A DNA stretch of 16,131 nt, from the NCBI GenBank assembly GCA_946549475.1, contig CAMNQO010000018.1, positions 1-16,131 on the forward strand, read 5' to 3'. Under the pieces are notes generated by a model, which made no database searches, was not told the DNA's origin, and was given only the letters and a program-made list of their open reading frames with translations. The translations under genes and the position numbers were made by a program. The stretch is from an uncultured Bacteroidales bacterium. Its GTDB lineage: Bacteria; Bacteroidota; Bacteroidia; Bacteroidales; UBA932. This document shows positions 8,201-15,154 of this stretch, in pieces; position 1 is the first letter of the stretch; every line of letters begins with the position of its first letter.

Positions 8201-8357
8201 CTTCGACTGCCAGAATCCCCTGACGCTGACCAAATACAGCTTCATCGACCCGGAAAGTACGGAATTCGGCAGCAATATGGGACGCGGCGGCGCCAACTCA
8301 GCCCGCAACTATCCGACGCTCCGTTACTTCGGCGGCGGTATCAATATCGTATTTTAA
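5220..8357 (+). CDS. susC: SusC-like TonB-dependent outer-membrane glycan transporter
   Basis: The protein has 1045 residues, a normal SusC length. Order: signal peptide (~1-31, ending AAAQ); carboxypeptidase-regulatory-like domain (~35-107, GTVTDASGQPVIGASVMVEG and DLDGNYSLSGL); TonB-box region DEVVVVGYGT (114-123); plug (~125-243) with SIRGVSTMG, PLVVIDGVP, ILKDAGSSAIYGARSSNGVI and ITTKQG; then a ~800-residue beta-barrel ending in GGGINIVF with the terminal Phe expected for barrel insertion. It would import oligosaccharides across the outer membrane, powered by TonB, with SusD as lid. The ATG at 5220 was chosen because a classic signal peptide follows and because the in-frame TTG at 5121 would precede the probable promoter. 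It is the first gene of the operon, with susD 17 bp downstream. The mannan substrate is inferred from the enzymes that follow. Confidence 0.96.
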   Translation: MNKRSQHFCRMLRAVLSVLLLGRFLVCPAAAQSGIAVAGTVTDASGQPVIGASVMVEGTTRGAVTDLDGNYSLSGLADTDVLEFSSIGYASQSVQVRAQKRIDVILEEDNNFLDEVVVVGYGTTTRKHIVSSIASVNSEALADRPVANVQQALQGAAANLVIQTSNFDPTNSGMNISIRGVSTMGSNTPLVVIDGVPQADASRMNDLNPNDIESINILKDAGSSAIYGARSSNGVILITTKQGKREKAPEVRFSAQAGVQNPHILYQAVPSWQNAILRNEALTNVGYDPVFTIEDIESFKAHGDCVPFMRQAMKNALQQNYSLSVTGGTAHTTYMVSGSFFNQNSNYVGPKYGNDRYNVRTALTTEWGRFKLGANVSYTRAETLSPVIGGLFFADMVRFPTYWFLRTVDENGIFYSNNYKYGSPGTVLADLMAGGSNKYDNEYLTGTFNLDIEIIEGLKFRGVLSAESRNEHRFTDKHAYLVGTDDGPNWSSPSQAVRGGNITTPADEWTGRSTYFNTQLLLDFNRTFAKVHSVNALLGWSQESNKYYGMSVAKSYLNDLNQPSSDTVIDESTSLSSQNNSASALRSFFGRVGYSYADRYYVEFTARYDMSSKFLKVRNAGFFPAVSLGWRASDEPFMSGYKAACGDLKLRASYGLNGNQQDVGLYDFMTTYGIWSNAYAFNGKAVSGLMFTMGNEALTWEKARTFNVGLDASFFKNALNVNFDWFYKRTSDILLPSIVTGMFGASIAKENRGIMDNTGWELTVSYDLVHGDFTHNFSFNLADSMNKVIKYGTPAIHSVDGVTVLTMEGLPLNSYYGYKTDGYFSTYEEILHSAVPATIDRTELRPGDVKYVDINADGVINEADRTYLGYGFPRYTFGFQYGFKWKGLDVSFMLQGVLKRTSAVRGELFEPFHVDWGTTMYTHQLDYWAPDNTSARWPRLTAFGSVSQVNNWGQPGSQLNMLEGAYMRVKNIQVGYTLPKKWTTKFYCQSLRIFFDCQNPLTLTKYSFIDPESTEFGSNMGRGGANSARNYPTLRYFGGGINIVF

Positions 8358-8361
8358 CCAT

Positions 8362-8368
8362 AGGAGGG
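8362..8368 (+). promoter_or_regulatory. Strong Shine-Dalgarno site of susD
   Basis: AGGAGGG lies 6 bases before the ATG at 8375, in the 17-bp gap after susC. It fixes the susD start. It stands out because the other starts in this operon have no comparable purine-rich site, as is common in Bacteroidota. Confidence 0.75.
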
Positions 8369-8374
8369 AAAAAG

Positions 8375-10015
8375 ATGAAAAAGTTGTTCTTTTACGCCGC
8401 TTTCCTGCTGATGACCGCCTGTGTGGGCATCGAGCAATATCCTACCAATTCCTATACGGACGCCAATTTCTGGCTCTACGAAGACAATGTCGATGCCGCC
8501 CTGTATCTGGGCTACAGCCAGTGCTGGAACGACGGAGTCTATTGGCGCAACAACCTTCTCTCCGACGATGTCTTCGGCAGCCGTCACAGCGGGGACGACC
8601 TTTCCGTCGCGACCGGTATGGCCACGACGCAGAACGGACGTTTTGCCTACGAGTGGAACTCCTGCTACCAGGAATTCCGTACCCTGCACACGGCGCTGGA
8701 CAATCTCGACCGGATGAATGTCAGTCAGCAGAAGAAGGCGCGTTACGAGGCCGAATGGCGGCTGATGCGGGCTTTCACTTACCTGCGGCTGATAACCTGG
8801 TTCGGCGACGTGCCCTTCTTTACCCACAATCCCACCAATGCGGAGACCTTGCAGATGACCCGCAGGAGCGCGGACGAAATCCGTCAGTTCATCCTTGACG
8901 AACTGGAGTATGCTGCCGCGCACCTGCCCAAGAATACCGCCATCCCGGCTGCCGAAAACGGTCGCTATACCTGCGGAACGGCCATCGCGCTCAAGGCCCG
9001 CACCTATCTGCTCAACAACGATTTCGCCAACTGTGCCAGGGAGTGCGCCCGTCTGGTGGAAAGCTCCGACTACGGCAGTTACGCCCTGGCGGCCGACTAT
9101 GATGAACTTTTCCGCAGCGGGCATTACGGTCCTGAATCAATGATGACCATCGAATATGCCAGCGACGGCGGCGTGGAGAAAATCGTCCGCGGATGGGGGA
9201 CGGGCGAGCGCATCCCCCAGTCCATCGGCTCCGGCGGCACCGTCCAGTTCTCCCCGACGCAGGAACTGGTCAACTGTTTCCGCAAGACGGACGGCAGCGT
9301 CGCGGCCAATACCGATTACAACGGGCGTGACAAGCGTTTCTACACCACCATCGCCTACAACGGCTGCCGCATCGAAGTGCCGGTCGTCATCGGTGCGAAG
9401 GTCAAGACGGACGCCGAAGGCAAATATACCTGCTGGACACGGGAAGAGGACGCCAAGCGGGCCCGCGAGGACGATCCTGCCCTGGCCGATGACTACAACG
9501 GCTCGCAAGACCGTACGGCGACCGGCTACTATACCCTCAAGAACTATGCTCCCGAGACCATCGGGCCGGGCCGCAATTCCTGCAAGCCGCTGATGGAAAT
9601 CCGCTATGCCGACATTCTGCTGATGTATGCGGAATCCCTCTTTGAGACCGGACAATTGACCTCGGAACTTTGGGACAAGACCATCCGTCCCCTGCGTGAG
9701 CGGGCCGGTTTCGACGCCGCATACTGCGCGATGCCCGCTTCCGATATCCGCGAGGCCATCCGGCTGGAACGCCGGGTGGAGTTGGCTCTCGAAGGCCGCC
9801 GCTGCTTCGACCTGCGCCGCTGGGCCCTGCTCGACAAACCGGCCCTGGCCGAGACGGGAGGTTATTATCTGACCGGTACGGCGACGGGGGCTCCCTTTAT
9901 GTCCGACGGCACGACCATCGTCTGCCAGAGCCCCTATGCCATCAAATATTGGTTCCCGATTCCCCAGTCGGAACGCGACCAGGTGGCCGGACTGACCCAG
10001 AATCCCGGATGGTAA
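8375..10015 (+). CDS. susD: SusD/RagB-family surface glycan-binding lipoprotein
   Basis: The protein has 546 residues. The lipoprotein signal is MKKLFFYAAFLLMTAC, with Cys16 as the lipidated residue. The helical TPR-like fold and family signatures are clear: RLMRAFTYLRLITWFGDVPFF (~129-149), IALKARTYLL (204-213), PLMEIRYADILLMYAES (405-421), IRLERRVELALEGRRCFDLRRW (462-483) and the typical C-terminal FPIPQSE with TQNPGW. SusD proteins sit on the cell surface, cap the SusC barrel and bind the incoming glycan. The start is set by the strong ribosome-binding site at 8362-8368. An in-frame opening extends back into susC but has no signal peptide there, so the ATG at 8375 is preferred. Substrate is inferred from the mannanase genes downstream. 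Confidence 0.96.
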   Translation: MKKLFFYAAFLLMTACVGIEQYPTNSYTDANFWLYEDNVDAALYLGYSQCWNDGVYWRNNLLSDDVFGSRHSGDDLSVATGMATTQNGRFAYEWNSCYQEFRTLHTALDNLDRMNVSQQKKARYEAEWRLMRAFTYLRLITWFGDVPFFTHNPTNAETLQMTRRSADEIRQFILDELEYAAAHLPKNTAIPAAENGRYTCGTAIALKARTYLLNNDFANCARECARLVESSDYGSYALAADYDELFRSGHYGPESMMTIEYASDGGVEKIVRGWGTGERIPQSIGSGGTVQFSPTQELVNCFRKTDGSVAANTDYNGRDKRFYTTIAYNGCRIEVPVVIGAKVKTDAEGKYTCWTREEDAKRAREDDPALADDYNGSQDRTATGYYTLKNYAPETIGPGRNSCKPLMEIRYADILLMYAESLFETGQLTSELWDKTIRPLRERAGFDAAYCAMPASDIREAIRLERRVELALEGRRCFDLRRWALLDKPALAETGGYYLTGTATGAPFMSDGTTIVCQSPYAIKYWFPIPQSERDQVAGLTQNPGW

Positions 10016-10029
10016 ACCGTTCAAAACGA

Positions 10030-11178
10030 ATGTGTATGAAAAAGTATATCTCTTATCTGGCCGTCCTGATGCTGATGGTTTCCTGCCTCGGGAAAGGCCG
10101 TGACATCAATTTCAACATTGTCGCCGGTACGGGACTGTATCTGCCGGAAGACGGCAGCCACAATGACCTGACCAAAGGCAGGCCCGTCTCCTTCGAGTGG
10201 GGGCCGGCGATGGCCGAAGACAACGGTTATGTCCTGTATGAGGTCCTTTTCGACAAAGTAGGAGGCGATTTCAGCGCCCCGGTCGGCCGTGTGGCCGCCC
10301 AGGCCGGCGGCTCCCGCAACTATGTCAGCATCCCGGCCAAGACCCTCAATTCCTTTGCCCGCGCCGCCGGCATCGCCAGCGACAGCGAAGGCAGCCTGCA
10401 ATGGTCGGTCCGTGCATCCAAAGGCATCGGCGGCGTCATTTACCCCAGCGCCCGCCAGATGGTGCTGCATACGATGAATTCGATGGATCCGTTGCCCGTT
10501 TCCCTGACTTTGCAAGGCAGCGCCATGGAGGATGTCACCCGGGCGGTTCCCTCCCAGGGTATCGACAAGAGCGGCCGTCAGGAAGGCGTCTTCGAGACCT
10601 TTGGACGGATGCAGGCCGGCGGCAATTTCCAGGTGAAGGATAATCTGGGTCGTTACTATGTCCTGAATGCGGACGGCACCCTCTCCGCCTCCGCGTCCGC
10701 CGTGGACAACAGCCTCTCCGGCGATACCCGCATCTGCTGGCTCCAGATGGACTTCACGGCGATGCTCTGGAGCGTCCGGGATGTCGAGAAAATCGAATAC
10801 TATGCCGCCTGCTGGGCGGACAATCAGGCGACTACCGACCGTCAGACTATGGTCTATCAGGGAAAAGGCGTCTGGAAACTCAGCGATTATCCCAACACCA
10901 TTTCCGACAATACGGCCGGCGACAGCCGCCATCGTTTCGACATGAAGCTCGCGGACGGAAGTACGGTCTATCTCGGAACGGAGGCCCTGCTGGGTCCGGC
11001 TTACACCACGGACTATCTCCGCGTCCATTTCTATACGCCGGAAAACATGAAAGACAGTTTCTGGGGCGTTTGCTGGAATTACCTGCCGGCAGACTGCGGC
11101 CGTCCGCTTGACGTGATCCTGCATCTTAACGCCGACAACGAGGCGGGTTCCTGGTGGCACGAATATCAATTCAAATAG
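10030..11178 (+). CDS. SusE-like glycan-binding lipoprotein, first of two paralogues
   Basis: The protein has 382 residues. The lipoprotein signal ends at Cys19 (LMLMVSC). Residues ~50-148 resemble a SusE-type N-terminal immunoglobulin-like domain: PVSFEWGPAM, YEVLFDKVGGDFSAPV and LQWSVRASKG. The rest (~155-382) is beta-rich, with FGRMQAGGNFQVKDNLGRYY and several aromatic residues that could stack on sugars. SusE/F-type proteins hold polysaccharide at the cell surface and have no catalytic role. It is paralogous to the lipoprotein at 12485-13666, sharing the FD-GGDFS-PV and RMQAG segments. Possible starts are ATG at 10009 (overlapping susD), 10030 and 10036; the last two give a compact signal peptide. 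No clear Shine-Dalgarno site is present. Binding to alpha-mannan is inferred from its position directly before GH76. Confidence 0.82.
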   Translation: MCMKKYISYLAVLMLMVSCLGKGRDINFNIVAGTGLYLPEDGSHNDLTKGRPVSFEWGPAMAEDNGYVLYEVLFDKVGGDFSAPVGRVAAQAGGSRNYVSIPAKTLNSFARAAGIASDSEGSLQWSVRASKGIGGVIYPSARQMVLHTMNSMDPLPVSLTLQGSAMEDVTRAVPSQGIDKSGRQEGVFETFGRMQAGGNFQVKDNLGRYYVLNADGTLSASASAVDNSLSGDTRICWLQMDFTAMLWSVRDVEKIEYYAACWADNQATTDRQTMVYQGKGVWKLSDYPNTISDNTAGDSRHRFDMKLADGSTVYLGTEALLGPAYTTDYLRVHFYTPENMKDSFWGVCWNYLPADCGRPLDVILHLNADNEAGSWWHEYQFK

Positions 11179-11186
11179 AAAAATCA

Positions 11187-12479
11187 ATGAAGCACAATAT
11201 GATGACATATCCGCTGATCGGACTGCTCGCCCTCCTTTCCTTCACCTCCTGTGAAGAAGATTATATGTCCATTACCAACCCCGACGCGGGAAGAGGCAAG
11301 ACCGCCGGTGAAGAGACACGGGTCTATATGAAGCAGAAAGTGGACTGGCCCGGCGTCGCGGATTCCGTATCCTCCGCCTTCATCAAGCGTTTCTACTGCG
11401 ATGTCAACCGGGGCGACCGGGCCGACGGCGTCTTTTCCTACAGCGAGTACAACCGCAAAGGGGGCAACTGGTGGTGTTACTGGCAGCAGGCCCACGCGAT
11501 GGCCGTGATGGTCGAATGGTACAACCGCATCAAGGACAGCGACGATGTGACGGCCGCCACCCTGAAAAATTATATGTCCCGCTGGTTCGGCAAATTCGGC
11601 AACAATCCCGACTATTACAACAACCCCCAGTGGCGCGGAACCTACGGCTTCGGCAACGACTTTACCGATGATACCATCTGGATCGGCATCGCCCTGATAC
11701 AGATGTACGAAGCGACCGGCGAAGAAGTATATCTCACGGCGGCCAAGTCCACCTGGGACGAATGTGTCCGGCCCCGTTTCGCGGTCAGCCAATATCCCTG
11801 GCTCCCCTGGAAATGGACCGACCTGAAGACCTACAACGAGTGTACCAACGGTCCCGGCAGCATCTATGCCTGCATGCTGGCCGGCTATGCCCGGCAGAAC
11901 GGGAATGAGGAAGAGTACGAGCAATATCTTGATGAAGCCTTCCGTTGCTTCGACCAGAATATCCAGGCGATGGATGCGGTCGGCCGTCTGCGTGCGGCGG
12001 ATGTTCCCCTGAGTTATACCCAGGGCACCTGTATGGAGGCGGGACGCCTGCTTTGGCACCTGACCGGCGAGGTCGGCTACCTGCGCAAAGGCATCATGGC
12101 CGCCCGCGGACAGATGTCCGAAGAGATGAACGAAATCTATAAAGGGGAATTCTTCATGCGCAACGAGGGGGCCGATGAAAACAACGCCATCTTCCACGCC
12201 GTCTTTTATCATTGGGCGGCCCGGATGATTGCCGACCGGGAAATTGACAAAGTAGATCCAGCTATCCGCAGGGAACTCTACGTCTATGTGCTGCGCCATT
12301 GCTGGTATTACTGGAACGAGGGCATCGAGAAGAAGCCTTCCGTCGTCTGGGAAAATTCCTATTTCAGCACCTGGCCCTACCGGGTCCGGGCTGCGGCGGA
12401 CGGCGGCTCGCTGGGTGCCTATACCAGCGCCGCCCAGGCTTTCGAGTCGATGTGTCTGATCAAGGATGTACAATTCTGA
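11187..12479 (+). CDS. GH76 endo-alpha-1,6-mannanase, surface lipoprotein
   Basis: The protein has 430 residues. The lipoprotein signal ends in LLSFTSC (Cys22), followed at once by Glu-Glu-Asp, an acidic tract of the kind that sends Bacteroidota lipoproteins to the outer surface. The (alpha/alpha)6-barrel catalytic domain runs from ~50 to 425. The GH76 active-site pair of adjacent aspartates is Asp161-Asp162 in DFTDDTIWIGIALIQMYEAT. Other family segments are NWWCYWQQAHAM (~94-105), TYNECTNGPGSIYACMLAGY (215-234) and YTQGTCMEAGRLLWHLTG (277-294). GH76 enzymes cut the alpha-1,6 backbone of fungal mannan internally. Here it should make oligosaccharides for SusC import. The gene starts 8 bp after the preceding lipoprotein gene and is followed after 5 bp by the next. 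It is the strongest evidence for the substrate of the locus. Confidence 0.93.
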   Translation: MKHNMMTYPLIGLLALLSFTSCEEDYMSITNPDAGRGKTAGEETRVYMKQKVDWPGVADSVSSAFIKRFYCDVNRGDRADGVFSYSEYNRKGGNWWCYWQQAHAMAVMVEWYNRIKDSDDVTAATLKNYMSRWFGKFGNNPDYYNNPQWRGTYGFGNDFTDDTIWIGIALIQMYEATGEEVYLTAAKSTWDECVRPRFAVSQYPWLPWKWTDLKTYNECTNGPGSIYACMLAGYARQNGNEEEYEQYLDEAFRCFDQNIQAMDAVGRLRAADVPLSYTQGTCMEAGRLLWHLTGEVGYLRKGIMAARGQMSEEMNEIYKGEFFMRNEGADENNAIFHAVFYHWAARMIADREIDKVDPAIRRELYVYVLRHCWYYWNEGIEKKPSVVWENSYFSTWPYRVRAAADGGSLGAYTSAAQAFESMCLIKDVQF

Positions 12480-12484
12480 CGCCT

Positions 12485-13666
12485 ATGAAAAAGTATGTGA
12501 TGATCTTCGCTGCGCTCTTTGCCGCACTGGCCGGCTGCAGCAAAAGAACTTGGGATGACAAGCCGCTTCAGGCTCCGCAGATGGCTTATCTGCCGCGCGA
12601 GGCCTGTCCGGTCGATCTCGGCATCAATCAGTCCCTCGTCCTGGAATGGGACTATTCGATGGGCGGGAACGTCCGTTATCAGGTGATTTTCGACCGGGAA
12701 GGCGGAGACTTTTCCAGACCGGTTTATGCCCTTCTCAGCGACAAGGCCGGCGTCCTTCCGACGGCGACCGTCTCCTCATCCCTGCTGAAAAGTATCGCCA
12801 AACTGGCCGGAGGCCAGCCTGGGCACAGCGTGACGGTCATCTGGACAGTCCGCACCTTCAAAGGAGTGGAATTTGTGACCGGCGTGCAGGAGGGAAGTCC
12901 CCGCAGCTTGATTCTGACCCTTCCTTTCGAAGTGGAGGTCCTTCCGGAAACCCTCACGATGAGCGGAACGGCCGTCGAAGGCGGCAGTCGGCAGATGGAC
13001 CATCTGCTGCCCGTCAGCCAGGTGAAGTCGAGCGTGATCACGACACGTTCGGAAGAGGCCTTCTGCTCCTTTGTCCGGATGCAGGCCGGTACGCTGACCT
13101 TCACCGATGACCAGAACCGTCGCTACAGCCTTTCGGCCGGCGGCAATATCATAGAACAGGAGGGAGAAACGGCCGCCGCATCCCCCGTTCCGGCGGGCGT
13201 CGTCTGCTTGAACCTTGATTTCAAGACCCTCAAGTGGGAGGCCAGAACGGTGACCAACGTCTGGTTCTGGAACCGTCCCTGGGGGATGGGCATCACTTTC
13301 CAGTCTCCGATGAACTATGAAGGCGAAGGCGTGTGGAAGGGGGTCAAGGACCAGTTTTTCATCACTTGGGACGCCGATCCCGACCACCACGATTCCCGTT
13401 ATTATTTCCGGGTGGATTATTCGGACGGCAGCGGCGAGCGCTGGGGCTACTCGAAGACCGACTGCGAGACCGGAACGCCGATGGACAGCGATCCCGGCTT
13501 CTATCGCGTGTACCGTTTCCTCGATTTCCAGGATGAGCCGTGGTATTATGCCTGGAAAACCCGCAATGATATCGAGGGCCGCGACATGAAGGCGACCGCC
13601 ACGGTCACGATGAAGGGAGAACACTATCTTCACACCATAGAATTTGCAGAAAGAGACGGAGAATGA
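12485..13666 (+). CDS. SusE-like glycan-binding lipoprotein, second paralogue
   Basis: The protein has 393 residues. The lipoprotein signal is MKKYVMIFAALFAALAGC (Cys18). The layout matches the lipoprotein at 10030-11178: a SusE-type domain (~48-146; SLVLEWDYSM, YQVIFDREGGDFSRPV, VIWTVRTFKG), then a beta-rich region with FVRMQAGTLTFTDDQNRRYS. The C-terminal third (~255-360) is rich in Trp and Tyr (VWFWNRPWGM, WYYAWK), suitable for sugar stacking, and differs most from its paralogue. It probably binds mannan at the cell surface. It begins 5 bp after GH76, and its stop overlaps the GH125 start by 4 bp (ATGA), suggesting coupled translation. The duplication flanking GH76 suggests complementary binding sites; this is inference. 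Confidence 0.82.
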   Translation: MKKYVMIFAALFAALAGCSKRTWDDKPLQAPQMAYLPREACPVDLGINQSLVLEWDYSMGGNVRYQVIFDREGGDFSRPVYALLSDKAGVLPTATVSSSLLKSIAKLAGGQPGHSVTVIWTVRTFKGVEFVTGVQEGSPRSLILTLPFEVEVLPETLTMSGTAVEGGSRQMDHLLPVSQVKSSVITTRSEEAFCSFVRMQAGTLTFTDDQNRRYSLSAGGNIIEQEGETAAASPVPAGVVCLNLDFKTLKWEARTVTNVWFWNRPWGMGITFQSPMNYEGEGVWKGVKDQFFITWDADPDHHDSRYYFRVDYSDGSGERWGYSKTDCETGTPMDSDPGFYRVYRFLDFQDEPWYYAWKTRNDIEGRDMKATATVTMKGEHYLHTIEFAERDGE

Positions 13667-15141
13667 TGAGTGAAATGATGAAGAAATGGCAGGTCTTTCT
13701 GCCTGCTATGATGTTGTTTGCCTCCTGTGGAAATCCCCGGGAAAGCCAATGCGTCGATGTTCCGCAACAAGCGCCTCAGGAGCAGCTTGCGGATTATGTT
13801 TGCCAGCGACCTCCCGCAGCAGAGCGGCTGTTTGTCTCGCCGGCGGTCGAAAAGACCATCGTCGAGGTGCAGGCGCAGCTGACCAATCCCCGGCTGGCCT
13901 GGATGTTCGGAAACTGTTTCCCGAATACCCTGGACACGACCGTGCATTTCCGTGAGGATGAGGACGGACAACCCGAGACTTTCGTCTATACCGGTGACAT
14001 CCATGCGATGTGGCTGCGTGATTCCGGCGCCCAGGTGTGGCCCTATGTCCGCCTGTGCGGAGAAGACGAGGGGCTGCGCCGCCTGATTGCCGGCGTCATC
14101 AACCAGCAGTTCAAACTCATCGCCATCGACCCCTATGCCAATGCCTTCAATGACGGTCCGACCGGCGGGGAGTGGATGTCCGACCATACGGATATGCGCC
14201 CCGAGGTTCACGAACGCAAATGGGAAATCGATTCCCACTGTTATCCCATCCGTCTGGCCTATGCCTATTGGAAAGAGACCGGTGACTGCTCCGTGTTCGG
14301 CCCGCATTGGCTGGAGGCCATCCGTCTGACCTTGCAGACCTTCCGCGAGCAGCAGCGTTTTGACGGTCACGGGCCGTATTACTTCCAGCGTCGCACCGAG
14401 CGGCAGCTGGACACCAAGTGCTGCGACGGGATGGGCGCGCCCGTCAAGCCCTGCGGCCTGATTGCTTCCTCCTTCCGTCCTTCCGATGATGCCACGACCT
14501 ATGAGTTTCTGATTCCCTCCAATTTCTTCGCCGTCAGTGTCCTGCGCAAGGCGGCCGAAATCCTGGAGACGGTCAATGGCGAGACGGAATTGGCCGCCGG
14601 GTGCCGCAGCCTGGCCGATGAAGTGGATGCCGCCCTGAAAAAGCACGCCGTCGTCCGGCATCCCGTGTACGGCAAAATCTATGCTTTCGAGGTGGACGGT
14701 TTCGGCAACGCCCTGATGATGGACGATGCCAACGCACCCAGCCTGCTGTCCCTGCCCTATCTCTGCGACGTGCCCGTCCGGGACAGAATCTATCAGAATA
14801 CCCGCCGTTTCGTTTGGAGTGACTCCAATCCCTACTTCTTCAAGGGCAAGGCCGGCGAGGGCATCGGCGGCCCGCATGTGGGGTATGATATGGCCTGGCC
14901 GATGAGCTTGATAATGAAAGCGCTGACTGCAACGGACGATGCCGAGATCCAATCCTGCATCGAACTGCTGATGTTGACCGATGCCGGCACGGGCTTTATG
15001 CACGAATCTTTCCACGTGGACAATCCGGCCGACTACACTCGTCCCTGGTTCGCCTGGCAGAACACCCTTTTCGGAGAATTGATACTCGACCTGATTGCCC
15101 AAGGCAAGCTTGGCCTGCTCAACGGTATCACCCTCCGTTAA
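13663..15141 (+). CDS. GH125 exo-alpha-1,6-mannosidase, lipoprotein
   Basis: The protein has 492 residues. The lipoprotein signal ends at FASC (Cys22); the following residues (GNPRESQ) lack an acidic cluster, so a periplasmic location is more likely. Most of the chain is one GH125 (former DUF1237) domain with TGDIHAMWLRDSGAQVWPYV (110-129), TGGEWMSDHTDMRPEVHERK (167-186), CGLIASSFRPSDDATTYEFLIPSNFF (264-289), GIGGPHVGYDMAWPM and PWFAWQNTLFGEL. By family alignment from memory, Asp190 (WEIDSHCYP) is the catalytic acid and Glu448 (GFMHESFH) the base of this inverting enzyme. GH125 removes non-reducing-end alpha-1,6-mannose and would finish the GH76 products. The ATG at 13663 overlaps the previous stop; starts at 13666, 13675 and 13678 are also possible, with GGAG at 13658-13661. 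Confidence 0.94.
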   Translation: MMSEMMKKWQVFLPAMMLFASCGNPRESQCVDVPQQAPQEQLADYVCQRPPAAERLFVSPAVEKTIVEVQAQLTNPRLAWMFGNCFPNTLDTTVHFREDEDGQPETFVYTGDIHAMWLRDSGAQVWPYVRLCGEDEGLRRLIAGVINQQFKLIAIDPYANAFNDGPTGGEWMSDHTDMRPEVHERKWEIDSHCYPIRLAYAYWKETGDCSVFGPHWLEAIRLTLQTFREQQRFDGHGPYYFQRRTERQLDTKCCDGMGAPVKPCGLIASSFRPSDDATTYEFLIPSNFFAVSVLRKAAEILETVNGETELAAGCRSLADEVDAALKKHAVVRHPVYGKIYAFEVDGFGNALMMDDANAPSLLSLPYLCDVPVRDRIYQNTRRFVWSDSNPYFFKGKAGEGIGGPHVGYDMAWPMSLIMKALTATDDAEIQSCIELLMLTDAGTGFMHESFHVDNPADYTRPWFAWQNTLFGELILDLIAQGKLGLLNGITLR

Positions 15142-15154
15142 ACTTTCACTAAAG

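Noticed and set aside
7871..8374. N-terminal extension of susD into susC in another frame
   Set aside because: It overlaps conserved SusC barrel sequence. The lipoprotein signal and the strong ribosome-binding site mark the start at 8375.
9137..15102. Several 285-490 codon antisense frames opposite susD, the SusE-like genes, GH76 and GH125
   Set aside because: They share the composition of the susC shadow frame and lie opposite clear family members. No promoter or start signal supports them.
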